Assembly (NCBI GenBank): GCA_963801715.1 | Contig: CAWDGB010000027.1 | Coordinates: forward strand, 65,359-129,358 | DNA: 64,000 nucleotides | Reading direction: 5' to 3' | Source of the DNA: CAVVJA01 sp963801715 | Lineage (GTDB): Bacteria > Actinomycetota > Actinomycetes > Mycobacteriales > Jatrophihabitantaceae | In this document: piece by piece, positions 1-8,828 of the stretch | Layout of the letters: each line of letters starts with the position of its first letter | Numbering within the stretch: position 1 is the first letter of the stretch | The notes under the pieces: model-generated | What the model saw: the letters and a program-made list of their open reading frames with translations, nothing else | The model's database searches: none | What the model was told of the DNA's origin: nothing | Position numbers and translations under genes: made by a program

Positions 1-3000
1 CCGGCTGCGTATTCGCGTGGTCGATTCGCCGTTCGGCCGCGATCAAGGTCATGCGCTCGATGAGCCGCTCGATCGCGTCGAAATCGTCTCTCGAGAGAGC
101 CGCAGCGCAGTGGGGAAGATCGACGAGTGCCCGCAAGCCCCCGCCGGCACAGTCGATGACGTATACCTGCAGCGACTCACTCGCTAGGCGGTTCGCGGCA
201 GCTGCGACGGCGGTATTGAGGAAAGTGGTCCGGCCCGAGCCCGCTCCGCCGATCATGAGGCACGGACCGGCCCGACTCAAATCGATCAGGAGCGGCATTT
301 GCTGTTGCGTGTCAGGCAAGTCGACCATTCCGACGGGTACTAGCTCGGGGCTGCCCGCGTCTTCGACGACATCGATTGGCAGTGTGTCCGGCAACGGTGG
401 CAACCAGGGCGGGTTGGGTAGGCGCGCGTCTGTGACGACGGTTGCTTCCTGTGCGGCGTCGGCCAACAACTGCAGGTCGGTCCGGCCGAGATCGGATGGG
501 ACCGTCGCGATGGGATGGCCCCAATGATCCAGTGACTCAACTTGTATCCGCTGGATCGATTGCGCCATATCAGCAACGCGACCAGTTTGCATCTCGATCA
601 CCGTTGATCCGGTGCGCACGCATGCGCGACCGGGCCGGTTCTTGTCTATGGCAGCAGCTGCGGTTGTTCCTACGACATCGGAAGATTCGTGAGGATCGGT
701 GACACGCAAAGCGACGCGAAGGGCTGTGTTCGCACGGATCTCGGGGGAAATCGACACCTCCGGGTCGCTGCGTGGCCAGTATCAGATGTATGCCCAGGGA
801 TCGACCTCGTTGTGCTATATCGATCAGGCCATCCAAGAAGTCCGGCAACTCTTCGGCGAGAGCCGCGAATTCGTCGACGATAAGGATGAGGCGGTGTAGG
901 GAAGCGTGAGGTGTAATCGTCCTCCGGTACTGATCGACGTCACGGGCACCGACCTGTACGAACAGGAGTTCCCGCCGACGTAGTTCTGCGTCTAGCGATC
1001 GCAAGACGCGCCTCGTCAGGTGTGCATCGAGGTCCGTTACGACGCCGACGGTATGTGGCAGCCGGTTGCAGTCAGCGAACGTGGCGCCGCCCTTGTAGTC
1101 GATAAGCAGGAAAGCGATGTCGCCGGGTCCATTGGCGATTGACAATCCGGCGACCAACGACCGCAAGAACTCCGACTTGCCTGAGCCGGTCGTGCCGGCC
1201 ACGAGAACGTGCGGCCCGTCGCTGATCAGATCGAGCTCAACGAGTCCGTGTGCGCTGAGTCCGACGGCGGTTCTTGGTCGTCCCATTCCTGAGCGCCAGC
1301 GCTCGATGATCGCCGACCGAAGATTTCCTCGATCGAGCCCAAGTAGATCGAACAGGAAGCATGTCGCGGGAACTATCGCGGATGTGTCGGCGCCTGCGTC
1401 CGCGAGCGGCGCCAGCCTCCTCGCGACGCGCTCCGCCCAGCGGGTCGTCACCTGATCCGCGGATACGCCTCGCACAACAGAACCGGCCGGCTGGCTAACG
1501 ACGAGGCTCGTCCCAGTCACATCGTCGACAGTGACGACCGTTGAGCACGAGGCCGGGAGTCTTCGAATCCGATCGTCCACGCATATCCCGCTGACACCTG
1601 CATGGGCGCCATCGGCGAGCAATCTGGCGAGGCCGGGCACGTCGGCGAGATCTCCGCTCGGGTCCACAACAAGCACGGTCCAAGGCCCTGACCAGGTCGT
1701 CGTTGTCCGTGTTCCACGGTCGGTCAGCCGGGTGTCGACGAGACTCCGAAGCGCTGCAGTCGTCGCGGCATGTTCGGATGGCGACGTTGCCACTGAGCGG
1801 TCATGCGGCAACCAGCGGGTCCACGTCCAGGCCTCCTCGCTCGAGTCACTGACCAGGAAAGCAAAGCTGATGTCGGAAGGTGAATGTGCCACCGCCAGTT
1901 GGCCTATCAGCCACCGCGCACAAGACCGGGCCACCCGGAAGGGACCTACTAACCCAATGGATTCCGCCCGTAGATCTGCAGTGAAAGGCACGCTCCGGAC
2001 GACTCCGGCAGAAACCGGATTCCCACCACGCCGCACCGATAGTCGCGAGGCTAGGTCGGCGAGTCCTAAGCGAACCGTGCCGAACTCCGCTTGATTCAGA
2101 CGCCGTTCCCACACTCGGCAATCGGGTATGGACGCCGTTCGTAGTACGGATGCAGGGTCTGGATGAGATCGGCGTCGAGTAATTGTTTCGGCGATCAACA
2201 GCTCGGCACATCGGCGATTCACGTCCGTTTGCTGTTGCGCCAGTCGTGCCGCGGCACGACGGCGTCCGCGCCACCAGCGCCAACGATCACCGGCGGCCGA
2301 TCCCACCAGCATCACCGGTGAGAGGAGAGCGAACGCAAGATACTGCGCAGCGTGGAAGATCGCGGCGAGGGCGACACCTAGCGCGGCCGGCAGCAACGCG
2401 GCTAGCCACGGTATTTGAGGTGAGCCGGGGCTGTCGCGGTCGTCGGGATAGTCGATCTCGCCGACGCTGGCTTCGGCAACTGCGCTCGGTGGCCGATTTA
2501 CCAACAACGTGCCGTCCGCGGCCGGAGTCAACGCAGCCGGGCCCTCGTATGCACAAGTCACAACGAGTGTCGAGTCGCCGAGCCGAATGGTGTCCCCGAT
2601 CGATGCCGCTGACTCGGACGCCTCGATCCACTGTCCTTCGATTCGCGTGCCGTTCGTCGATCTGAGATCACGTACTCGAATGCCAGACGTGGTCGCGGTG
2701 AGAGCCAGATGCCGACGCGATACCTCGGGATCGGACAGCGGTAAATCGCAGATGCTAGCGCGACCGACCACCGTCTCGCTCCTGGTCAAGGGCACGACTT
2801 TGCCTGCATCGGGACCACCGACAACAGCCACTTGAAGCGGCGCGCTGCTTGTCGAATCCTGTCCGATCGGATTACCGAACCGGAGTATGTCGCCGTTGCG
2901 GAGACCGGGCCCGCCGAGGGGGGCAGTCGATTCGAGACGCGAGCATCCACTCCATACCGTGGACGGGCGGACTGTCGCCGCTGGCTCGTTGGTCAGTTTG

Positions 3001-3134
3001 TTGACCAGTTCGGCGAGCCGTGTTCCTTCGGGCGCAGTGATCTGCACGTCCCGGAGCGGACGAGGTGGATCACTGATGGACAGGCTGACTCGCACGCGAT
3101 CGAGTGTCGTCCGCTCCGTCATCCGGCGGGGCAC
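1..3134 (-). CDS. FHA and FtsK/SpoIIIE-domain ATPase, EccC-like, frameshifted, 3' end beyond window
   Basis: A type VII (ESX-like) secretion motor. From the GTG at 3134 (ATG alternative at 3122) the product has an FHA domain at about residues 101-195 (VVGRASICDLPLSDPEVSRRH), two membrane segments at about 241-285, and an FtsK/SpoIIIE domain with Walker A GTTGSGKS (646-653), Walker B LILIVDEF and the ATQRPGG sensor (787-793). The frame then breaks near 745-757. Removing one base in GTCGATTTC restores ISPEIRANTALRVALRVTDP and an uninterrupted second ATPase module to the window edge. That module has a degenerate Walker A, GGAGSGRTT, with Arg for Lys, as is common in the later ATPase domains of EccC. 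Single-base insertion or assembly error cannot be told apart here. The gene is divergent from a WXG100 gene, the usual substrate class. No EccB, EccD, EccE or mycosin is seen, though the left flank is missing. Confidence 0.85.
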
Positions 3135-3285
3135 TCAAGTGATGTCTGTGGATAACGCTCGCGGACATCCACAGGCTGGATCTGATCATCGTCCTCGATG
3201 CTTCGCATGATTACGTTTGCTAATCGCATCGACTCATCAGCTGGCGACTCTCACGTCGCCCGACCAAACGCTTGGAGGGATCTTC
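3135..3285. promoter_or_regulatory. Divergent promoter region with paired DnaA-box-like inverted repeat
   Basis: The gap between the eccC-like gene and the WXG100 gene. It contains TGTGGATAA at 3147-3155, the exact complement of the consensus DnaA box TTATCCACA, facing ACATCCACA at 3165-3173. TGTGGAT and ATCCACA form a perfect 7-bp inverted repeat. Further right, GATTA and TAATC flank CGTTTGC at about 3208-3224. The promoters must lie here, but I could not fix -10 or -35 boxes. Confidence 0.4.
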
Positions 3286-3579
3286 ATGCCAACAGCACTC
3301 AAGGTCACACCGGAGCAGTTGCAGGCTCTGAGCGGGACAGTTGCTCGCACATCGTCAGATGTGCGTGGTGCGCACCAAAGCCTCCGCGGGCAGCTGGGGC
3401 CGCTGTTCGGGGCGGATTGGTCCGGTACCGCCGCCGCGCAATTCAGTGCTCTTTTTGATCAGTTCGACCAGCACGCTAGAGGACTATCGGACGCGCTCGA
3501 CGGCATCGGTCAGCTCCTTGGTCGCGCCGGGTCAGCCTATGCGGAGGTCGAGGCGCAGATAGCGTCGTCCTTCCGCTGA
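3286..3579 (+). CDS. WXG100 family protein (ESAT-6/CFP-10-like)
   Basis: Small helical-hairpin protein of 97 residues, the typical size for type VII secretion substrates. The turn motif is DWSGTAAAQF near residue 45, the W-x-G signature, followed by FDQFDQHARGLSDALDGIG. There is no signal peptide and the composition is Ala/Gly/Ser-rich. The ATG at 3286 is chosen because GGAGGG sits 5-10 bases upstream; an in-frame ATG at 3217 has no comparable site. Its partner is most likely the divergent FHA-FtsK/SpoIIIE ATPase, since families of this ATPase recognise WXG100 dimers. Only one WXG100 gene is visible, so it would form a homodimer unless a partner lies elsewhere. Confidence 0.85.
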   Translation: MPTALKVTPEQLQALSGTVARTSSDVRGAHQSLRGQLGPLFGADWSGTAAAQFSALFDQFDQHARGLSDALDGIGQLLGRAGSAYAEVEAQIASSFR

Positions 3580-4335
3580 CCATGCCATCGGACTCCGTCC
3601 CGGCCGGCGATGACAGAGCCAAACGGTGGCAACAGCGTCGTCGGATGGTCCTGCCGGAGATCGAGTCCTGCCCGGCAACCAAGAGGTCGGAGAACGCGAC
3701 GACTCCGAATCCCCGGCCACATATGGCGTCAATGAAAGGAGGAAGGACCTCGACACCGACCTCGCAATTCAGCGTCCGCCGTCGTGGCCGAGGATGATCG
3801 ACCCTGAGCGGCGTCGCGCGCACCGTTGGATCGAGGTTGACGGTGGAGACTCCCGATGCTGGTTGAACTCGAAGACCCACAACACGATCGGGTAGCCGAG
3901 CCCGGTAGCAACCGTGGCCGTTGCTCCGGAGAAGGCGCCGATCGGAGCCGAAACGCGATGGGCGGATGGCCGATAACTGTGGCGAGCGCTTTCGCTGCGA
4001 CGCTGAGCTGAGAGGTCGCAGTGGGTGCGCTAGCCGCAGACATGTGGGATGCGAGCAGGTATGGTTGCCGATTTCGTGCGTTCGGCGGCGCGCTGGGCGA
4101 GCGCGGGTGTCGTGTTACTCGAATCACAGGCGACGGTCGGCGGCTACCCGGTTCGAGGCAAGTGGCGCCCGAAGATCGGACCGGGGCGGCGGTATCGCTC
4201 GTCTGTGCTGCGAAAGCACGCCGGGGCCCGTTAGGTGTCGCATCGAGCCGGAGGTCGCGACGAACAGCGACATGAGCAGAATGCCGAGTAGACAACCAGA
4301 GGGTAGACGGAAATTTAGCTGAAAGGCAGGTCGTG
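3580..4335. other. About 750 bases with no recognisable intact gene
   Basis: Open frames exist on both strands, but their products are Arg/Ser-rich and resemble no family I know. On the minus strand near 3870-3960 one frame reads SGATATVATGLGYPIVLWVF, which looks like a short membrane segment with no credible start. It may be the remnant of a small membrane protein. The region follows the WXG100 gene, where further secretion genes would be expected, so decay of part of that locus is possible but unproven. Confidence 0.4.
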
Positions 4336-4839
4336 ATGCCGTTCGGGAGGTACTACGAGCAGTTCGAGGTCGACGCGGTCTACAAACACTGGCCAGGCAA
4401 GACCGTCACCGAGTACGACGACCACCTCTTCTGTCTGCTCACGATGAACCACCACCCATTGCATATGGATGCGCACTACGCACATGAGTCCACAGATTTT
4501 GGCCGGAACGTGGTGGTCGGTAACTACATCTACTCGTTGCTACTGGGCATGTCGGTTCCCGACATCAGCGGGATGGCTATCGCCAACCTCGAGGTCGAAT
4601 CGCTGCGACACGTTGCCCCCACGTTTCATGGGGACACGATCTACGGCGAGACCAGGGTGCTCGAAAAGACGCCCTCGAGGTCCAAGCCCGATCGCGGCGT
4701 CGTCCATGTGGAGACCATCGGCTACAAGCAGGACGGGACCGTTGTATGCGTTTTCCGGCGCAAGGTGCTAGTCCCGACCCGTGAGTACATCGAGGCGCGA
4801 GGAGGTGAGCAGCCGAGTCGCCCGCAACCGCGTCGATGA
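4336..4839 (+). CDS. MaoC-family hotdog-fold dehydratase/hydratase
   Basis: A 167-residue single hotdog-fold protein of the MaoC/R-specific enoyl-CoA hydratase superfamily, expected to add or remove water on an acyl-CoA (or a related C4-C5 dicarboxylic CoA ester) in the cytoplasm. The hydratase segment TMNHHPLHMDAHYA (about residues 36-49) carries the conserved N-x-x-P-x-H core, followed by VVVGNYIYSLLLGMSV. Length matches single-domain members. The ATG at 4336 follows GAAAGGCAGG; a GTG at 4333 is equally possible. It stands alone, with a NUDIX gene convergent 28 bases downstream, so the pathway cannot be read from context. Confidence 0.8.
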   Translation: MPFGRYYEQFEVDAVYKHWPGKTVTEYDDHLFCLLTMNHHPLHMDAHYAHESTDFGRNVVVGNYIYSLLLGMSVPDISGMAIANLEVESLRHVAPTFHGDTIYGETRVLEKTPSRSKPDRGVVHVETIGYKQDGTVVCVFRRKVLVPTREYIEARGGEQPSRPQPRR

Positions 4840-4867
4840 TGGCCCTCGGTCGCGGATGCGGATGAGG

Positions 4868-5272
4868 TCAGTCAGGCACGGTGCCCCAGTCGACGAGCGC
4901 GTCGAGGAGTCCGGGCGATAGCCCGAGCGTGTCCAACTCTGCGCGACTGACCCAACGTGCGTCCGAGGCATCGTCAGCGGCGTGCAGGACGCCTGACATC
5001 ACCTCGCAGAGGAAGTCGTCGATCACGTATATCAGTCCTGGCGGTCCGCCGCGATCGACCCGTCCCACGTGCCGAATGACCCTGACGAGAAGTCCGGTCT
5101 CCTCCAGGACCTCGCGTACACACGCGTCTTCGGGAGACTCATCAGGTCCGCAGCGCCCACCTGGAATGGACCAAAGGCCGAGCGCCGGCGGCTGGCCCCG
5201 GCGAATCAGGAGCAACCGGCGTTGGTCGTCGAAGACGACTCCACCGGCACAAGGCTGCCGATCAGGCTTCAT
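4868..5272 (-). CDS. NUDIX hydrolase
   Basis: A 134-residue protein with a canonical Nudix box at about residues 38-60: GGRCGPDESPED, then REVLEETG, matching G-x5-E-x7-R-E-U-x-E-E-x-G-U. The metal-binding Glu residues are intact. The N-terminal strand CAGGVVFDDQRRLLLIRRG is typical of small MutT-like enzymes that hydrolyse nucleoside diphosphate derivatives. Substrate cannot be told from sequence. The start is placed at the ATG of MKPDRQPCAGG, because the open frame upstream (RRRFFIPHEH) is outside family length. It is divergent from the small membrane protein gene to its right. Confidence 0.8.
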   Translation of the reverse strand: MKPDRQPCAGGVVFDDQRRLLLIRRGQPPALGLWSIPGGRCGPDESPEDACVREVLEETGLLVRVIRHVGRVDRGGPPGLIYVIDDFLCEVMSGVLHAADDASDARWVSRAELDTLGLSPGLLDALVDWGTVPD

Positions 5273-5368
5273 AGCGATATTCTGGCGTCGGCGCGGCGCA
5301 CTCGCGACGGCGTGCTCATGAGGTATGAAAAACCGACGACGTGTGCGCAAATTGGGATCGGAGTCGGC

Positions 5369-5524
5369 GTGACATTGAGCAAGTTCCTGTGGATCGCCCT
5401 CGTCATCTTCTTGTTGTTCTTCATCGTCACGGCACCGCAGACCGCTGCGGCCATCGCGAACAATATTTGGAACGCCATCTTGTTTGTGTTCAACGGGCTC
5501 TCGAACTTCGTCCAGAGCCTCTGA
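5369..5524 (+). CDS. Small single-pass membrane protein
   Basis: A 51-residue protein beginning MTLSKFLWIALVIFLLFFIV, with one strongly hydrophobic helix and a second amphipathic segment (IWNAILFVFNGLSNFV) at the C-terminus. The start is the GTG at 5369, six bases after GGAG. It lies 11 bases before the PH-domain membrane protein gene, so the two are probably co-transcribed. Small proteins like this commonly precede bPH2 genes in actinobacteria (recalled, not searched). No function is known to me. Confidence 0.65.
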   Translation: MTLSKFLWIALVIFLLFFIVTAPQTAAAIANNIWNAILFVFNGLSNFVQSL

Positions 5525-5535
5525 GGTTGTGATGT

Positions 5536-6147
5536 ATGGCTAAGCTTGATCGCTATCTGTTGCGGAGCGAGGACCAGGTTTTCTCGGTCCGACGGCACTG
5601 GGTCTCGCTCGCGTCCGCTGGCGGCCGATTGGCGCTGCTGTGGTTCGCCGGCCTACTCATCCTGTGGCTGGTCAACAGCGTCGCCCTGCTGCGGGGCCTG
5701 CTGGTCGCCTTCTTCGTGATCACCCTCGCCTGGTTCGCGTGGATCGTCGCTGACTGGTACGTGGAACGGTTCGTGGTCACCAATAAGCGGGTGCTTCTCG
5801 TGACTGGCATCCTGACCCGCAAAGTCGCGATCATGCCCCTCGTCAAGGTGACCGACCTGACCTACGAACAGACCGCGTTCGGCCGGCTGCTCGATTACGG
5901 CTCCTTCATCATCGAGTCGGCGGGGCAGGAGCAGGCGCTAAGCCGGATCGATTACCTGCCAGACCCTAACTTGCGCTATCACCAGGTATCGGAGTTGCTG
6001 TTCGGACGGTATGCGGTACAGACGCAGGACGACGGCACGGGAGGCTTGTGGCCCATCGCGCCCGCGAGCCCGACCAAGCCCAGTGGGTATGACACCGAAT
6101 CGAGCCGCACGACCTCGCCGTTGCCGAGGATTCCGCCCGAATCCTGA
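5536..6147 (+). CDS. Bacterial PH (bPH2/YdbS-like) domain membrane protein
   Basis: A 203-residue protein with two adjacent transmembrane helices (about residues 29-72: LALLWFAGLLILWLVNSVAL and GLLVAFFVITLAWFAWIVA) and a bacterial pleckstrin-homology-like domain (about 75-150) containing ERFVVTNKRVLLVTGILTRK and the LDYGSFIIESAGQ strand pair typical of bPH2. The C-terminal 50 residues are polar and likely disordered. The family is membrane-anchored and of uncertain role, often linked to envelope stress. It probably forms an operon with the small membrane protein upstream. Confidence 0.8.
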   Translation: MAKLDRYLLRSEDQVFSVRRHWVSLASAGGRLALLWFAGLLILWLVNSVALLRGLLVAFFVITLAWFAWIVADWYVERFVVTNKRVLLVTGILTRKVAIMPLVKVTDLTYEQTAFGRLLDYGSFIIESAGQEQALSRIDYLPDPNLRYHQVSELLFGRYAVQTQDDGTGGLWPIAPASPTKPSGYDTESSRTTSPLPRIPPES

Positions 6148-6638
6148 CTCTGTCTCTGTCGCGCTCGAGGTCGTCGCGGATCAGCGCCGGGTTTCACCAC
6201 GGCCTTGTCGTGCAGTGGCTGGGCGAATCGCGCGAGAGCTCGCTACGAAGGGCATAGATAGCGAACCGGTCCTGGATAGCTGGCTTCTTGCGTCTAAACG
6301 ACCGGCCACAGCCCGCCACGACGAACCGAGCCAGCTCTGGGAAGGACGCGGGGCTCCATGGTCCGGGGTTCGCAGGCAGGCTCCATGGAGGCGCGCAGAG
6401 GCCCCGTGGAGCCATTCGCAGACGATCGTGAGTAGCGCGGGACGTGCGGCGTCCCCCGCGAGCGCCCGGTCGGGCCTGTGCGGCTCGAGCGGTGCGGCCT
6501 CAGGCTGTGCGGTGTGCGGCGTCGGGCTGTGGAATGGGCGGGCTCGCGCGGTGGTGGACGGGGCCGCGCCGCGAGCGTGTCCCGTCGGGCTGTGCGGCCT
6601 CGGGCTGTGCGCTCTGCGATAGTCCGTATTCTCGCCGT
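6148..6638. repeat. 490-base intergenic region with GC-rich direct and inverted repeats
   Basis: No convincing gene. GGCTCCATGG occurs at 6352-6361 and again at 6379-6388. GGCTCCA (6379-6385) pairs with TGGAGCC (6407-6413) as a 7-bp hairpin. From about 6470 to 6617 the sequence is a run of imperfect GGGCTGTGCGG-like units (GGCCTGTGCGG, AGGCTGTGCGG, GGGCTGTGGAA, GGGCTGTGCGG, GGGCTGTGCGC) with a strong G-over-C skew on the + strand. Open frames through it on either strand are repetitive and not credible. The start of the PHP gene lies at its right end. Confidence 0.5.
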
Positions 6639-7502
6639 GTGCGGATCGACCTGCATACCCACTCCACCGCATCCGATGGCACGGACACGCCGGCGGAACT
6701 CGTCGGACAAGCCAAGGCTGCGGGCCTCGATGTGGTCGCGATCACAGATCACGACACAGCGGCCGGCTGGGCCGAGGCGGCGGCTGCGCTGCCTACTGGC
6801 CTCACTCTGATTCCCGGCACCGAGTTCTCATGCGCCTGGTTTGGTGCCAATGGTGCGCGAATCGGCCTGCATCTGCTGGGCTATCTGTACGACCCCGACG
6901 ATGAGGAACTGCAGTCTGAACGCCGGCGGTTGCGGGAGAGCCGCCGTGGCCGGGGTCAAGCCATCGTGAACAACCTGAGCGCCGATGGCATCCCGGTCAC
7001 GTGGGAGCGGGTGGCCGAGCTGGCGGGGGACGGCAGCGTGGGCCGGCCGCACATTGGCCAGGCGCTCGTTGAAGCCGGCGTGGTGGGTTCGGTCGACGAG
7101 GCTTTCGCCGACCTGTTGTCATCGCGGAGCAAGTACTACGTGCGGAAGGCGGACATGGACGTCTTCGACGCCCTTCGCCTGATCAACGCTGCCGAAGGTG
7201 TCACGGCCTTCGCGCACCCGCTCGCCCGCCGTAGGGGAACCGTCGTCGGTGATGAGGTCATCGCTGACATGGCGGCGGCCGGACTGGACGGTCTCGAGGT
7301 CGACCACCCTGACCATTCCCTTGCCGACCGGGCCCACCTGTCGGGTTTGGCGGCCAACCTCGGTTTGATTCCACTTGGATCGTCCGACTATCACGGCCGA
7401 AACAAGGCAGTCCGGATGGGCGCTTGCACCACGTCTGCCGAGGCCTATGCGGATCTGCTCGCCCGGAACACAGCATCGTCCCCGATCGTTTCTATAACGT
7501 GA
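6639..7502 (+). CDS. PHP-domain phosphoesterase (RNase AM/YciV-like)
   Basis: A 287-residue PHP-superfamily metallo-phosphoesterase. The metal-binding motifs are present in order: RIDLHTHSTASDGT at the N-terminus (H-x-H), AITDHDT near residue 35, FAHPLA near 190 and GSSDYHG near 248. The length fits the family of 3',5'-nucleoside bisphosphate phosphatases / 5'-3' exoribonucleases typified by E. coli YciV and actinobacterial PHP proteins. The start is the GTG at 6639, directly before the first metal motif. The longer open frame upstream runs through a repetitive region and is rejected. A secreted protein gene begins 17 bases downstream. Confidence 0.85.
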   Translation: MRIDLHTHSTASDGTDTPAELVGQAKAAGLDVVAITDHDTAAGWAEAAAALPTGLTLIPGTEFSCAWFGANGARIGLHLLGYLYDPDDEELQSERRRLRESRRGRGQAIVNNLSADGIPVTWERVAELAGDGSVGRPHIGQALVEAGVVGSVDEAFADLLSSRSKYYVRKADMDVFDALRLINAAEGVTAFAHPLARRRGTVVGDEVIADMAAAGLDGLEVDHPDHSLADRAHLSGLAANLGLIPLGSSDYHGRNKAVRMGACTTSAEAYADLLARNTASSPIVSIT

Positions 7503-7519
7503 AGCATTACGCTGGCGGC

Positions 7520-8821
7520 ATGTCGCGATTTCGCGTGGTGCTGGGCGGAATCTCGGCGGCATTTGCCGTGTTAGCCGCGTTTGCCGTGCTGCTCCTGGTG
7601 GCTCCAGGTGCGTCGGCCGACCCGGTTGACGACGCGACAAGTACGTTGCAGAGCTCATCCGTGTACGTTGCTCCGGGAGCCGAAGGACGGGTCGACAACC
7701 GGTCCGCGGTGCAAAACGCCTTCGGCTCGTCGGTCAAAGCGGCGATCTTTCCGTCAACGGTGAACGGACCGGACGCGGTGAATCGCCTGCACGCGGCAAT
7801 AAGCCCGCAGCAGACCCTAGTTGTCTTTGACGGTAATAAATACCAAGCGAAGTCCGGCGTGTATTGCCAAGGATTCGCCCAGACGCAAATGGGCAAGGCC
7901 TACAGCGACACCCGGGCCAACCTGCAGGCGACGAACGGAGACCTGACCAATACGCTCGTGGAGTTCGCGAACAACCTCAAGGGCGGACCGGTCTGCGCTA
8001 ATGGCAGCGGCACCGGAAGCACGGACACCGCGAGCGGGGAATCCGGTGGCGGGGCGGCGGTGTGGCCATGGTTGGTCGGCCTCGGCGTCCTGGGCGCGGC
8101 GGGTGTAGGAGGAGTCGTGTTCTACCGCAAGCGCAAGCTCAAGAGGCAGTTAGAAGCGGCCAAGGCGAACGTGATGCCCTACTACGATCGCCTCGCGAAC
8201 GAAGTCAACACGTTGGATCCGAAGGACGATGCGACGGCGCGGCAGGCCGTCGCGGACGCGGCCGAGCGATTCAACTCGGCCGGCTCGCAACTGGACACGG
8301 CCGACTCGGTCGAGAAGTACGCAGCTGCGCGACGAACCACCTTGGAGGGCTTATACGCCGCGGTGACGGCTCGCAAGGCACTCGGCCTGGATCCAGGGCC
8401 GCAGCTGCCGCCCATCGAGGAGCCTCGTGGCGATCAGCTCACCAAGGCTCAGGACGTCACCGTTCAGGGTCAGACATATCAGGGCTACCCGGACTACACC
8501 CCGGGTGCGCCGTACTACTACGGCGGCGGACGTGGGGTACCCGGCGGTTGGTACTCGTTCCCGTTCTGGGAGACGCTGCTGATCGGCAGCGTCCTGACCG
8601 GCGGATTCGGCGGCTGGGGTGGCGGCGGATACGGCGCCGGGTACGACAGCGGATATGACGCCGGACGTGACTCCGCACAGGACTCGGGCAACGGCTCCGA
8701 CTGGGGCGGCGGCGGCAACGATTGGGGCGGCGGCGGCGGCGGCTGGGGCGGCGGCGGCGACTGGGGCGGCGGCGGCGGCGACTGGGGCGGCGGCGGCGAT
8801 GGCGGCGGAGGAGGCTGGTAG
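7520..8821 (+). CDS. Exported membrane-anchored protein with Gly/Trp/Asp-rich tail (TPM/DUF6676-like)
   Basis: A 433-residue protein. An N-terminal signal sequence (SAAFAVLAAFAVLLLVAPGASA) precedes an extracytoplasmic domain of about 130 residues (TSTLQSSSVYVAPGAEG and similar), then a membrane helix at about residues 183-205 (WLVGLGVLGAAGVGGVVFY). A charged helical segment follows (KRKLKRQLEAAKANVMPYYD), and a C-terminal 100 residues rich in Gly, Tyr, Trp and Asp end in repeats of DWGGGGG. The domain order resembles TPM-domain and Rv1476-type actinobacterial membrane proteins, which I offer only as a family resemblance. The tail is encoded by near-perfect GGC repeats, so slippage there is plausible. 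Confidence 0.65.
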   Translation: MSRFRVVLGGISAAFAVLAAFAVLLLVAPGASADPVDDATSTLQSSSVYVAPGAEGRVDNRSAVQNAFGSSVKAAIFPSTVNGPDAVNRLHAAISPQQTLVVFDGNKYQAKSGVYCQGFAQTQMGKAYSDTRANLQATNGDLTNTLVEFANNLKGGPVCANGSGTGSTDTASGESGGGAAVWPWLVGLGVLGAAGVGGVVFYRKRKLKRQLEAAKANVMPYYDRLANEVNTLDPKDDATARQAVADAAERFNSAGSQLDTADSVEKYAAARRTTLEGLYAAVTARKALGLDPGPQLPPIEEPRGDQLTKAQDVTVQGQTYQGYPDYTPGAPYYYGGGRGVPGGWYSFPFWETLLIGSVLTGGFGGWGGGGYGAGYDSGYDAGRDSAQDSGNGSDWGGGGNDWGGGGGGWGGGGDWGGGGGDWGGGGDGGGGGW

Positions 8822-8828
8822 GCGCGCC

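Noticed and set aside
3729..4295. 188-codon minus-strand open frame
   Set aside because: Ser/Arg/Pro-rich, no start signal, no family resemblance.
8700..8815. Gly-rich triplet repeats considered as a CRISPR or tandem-repeat array
   Set aside because: They are in frame within the secreted protein and lack unique spacers. No CRISPR array or cas gene was seen in the window.
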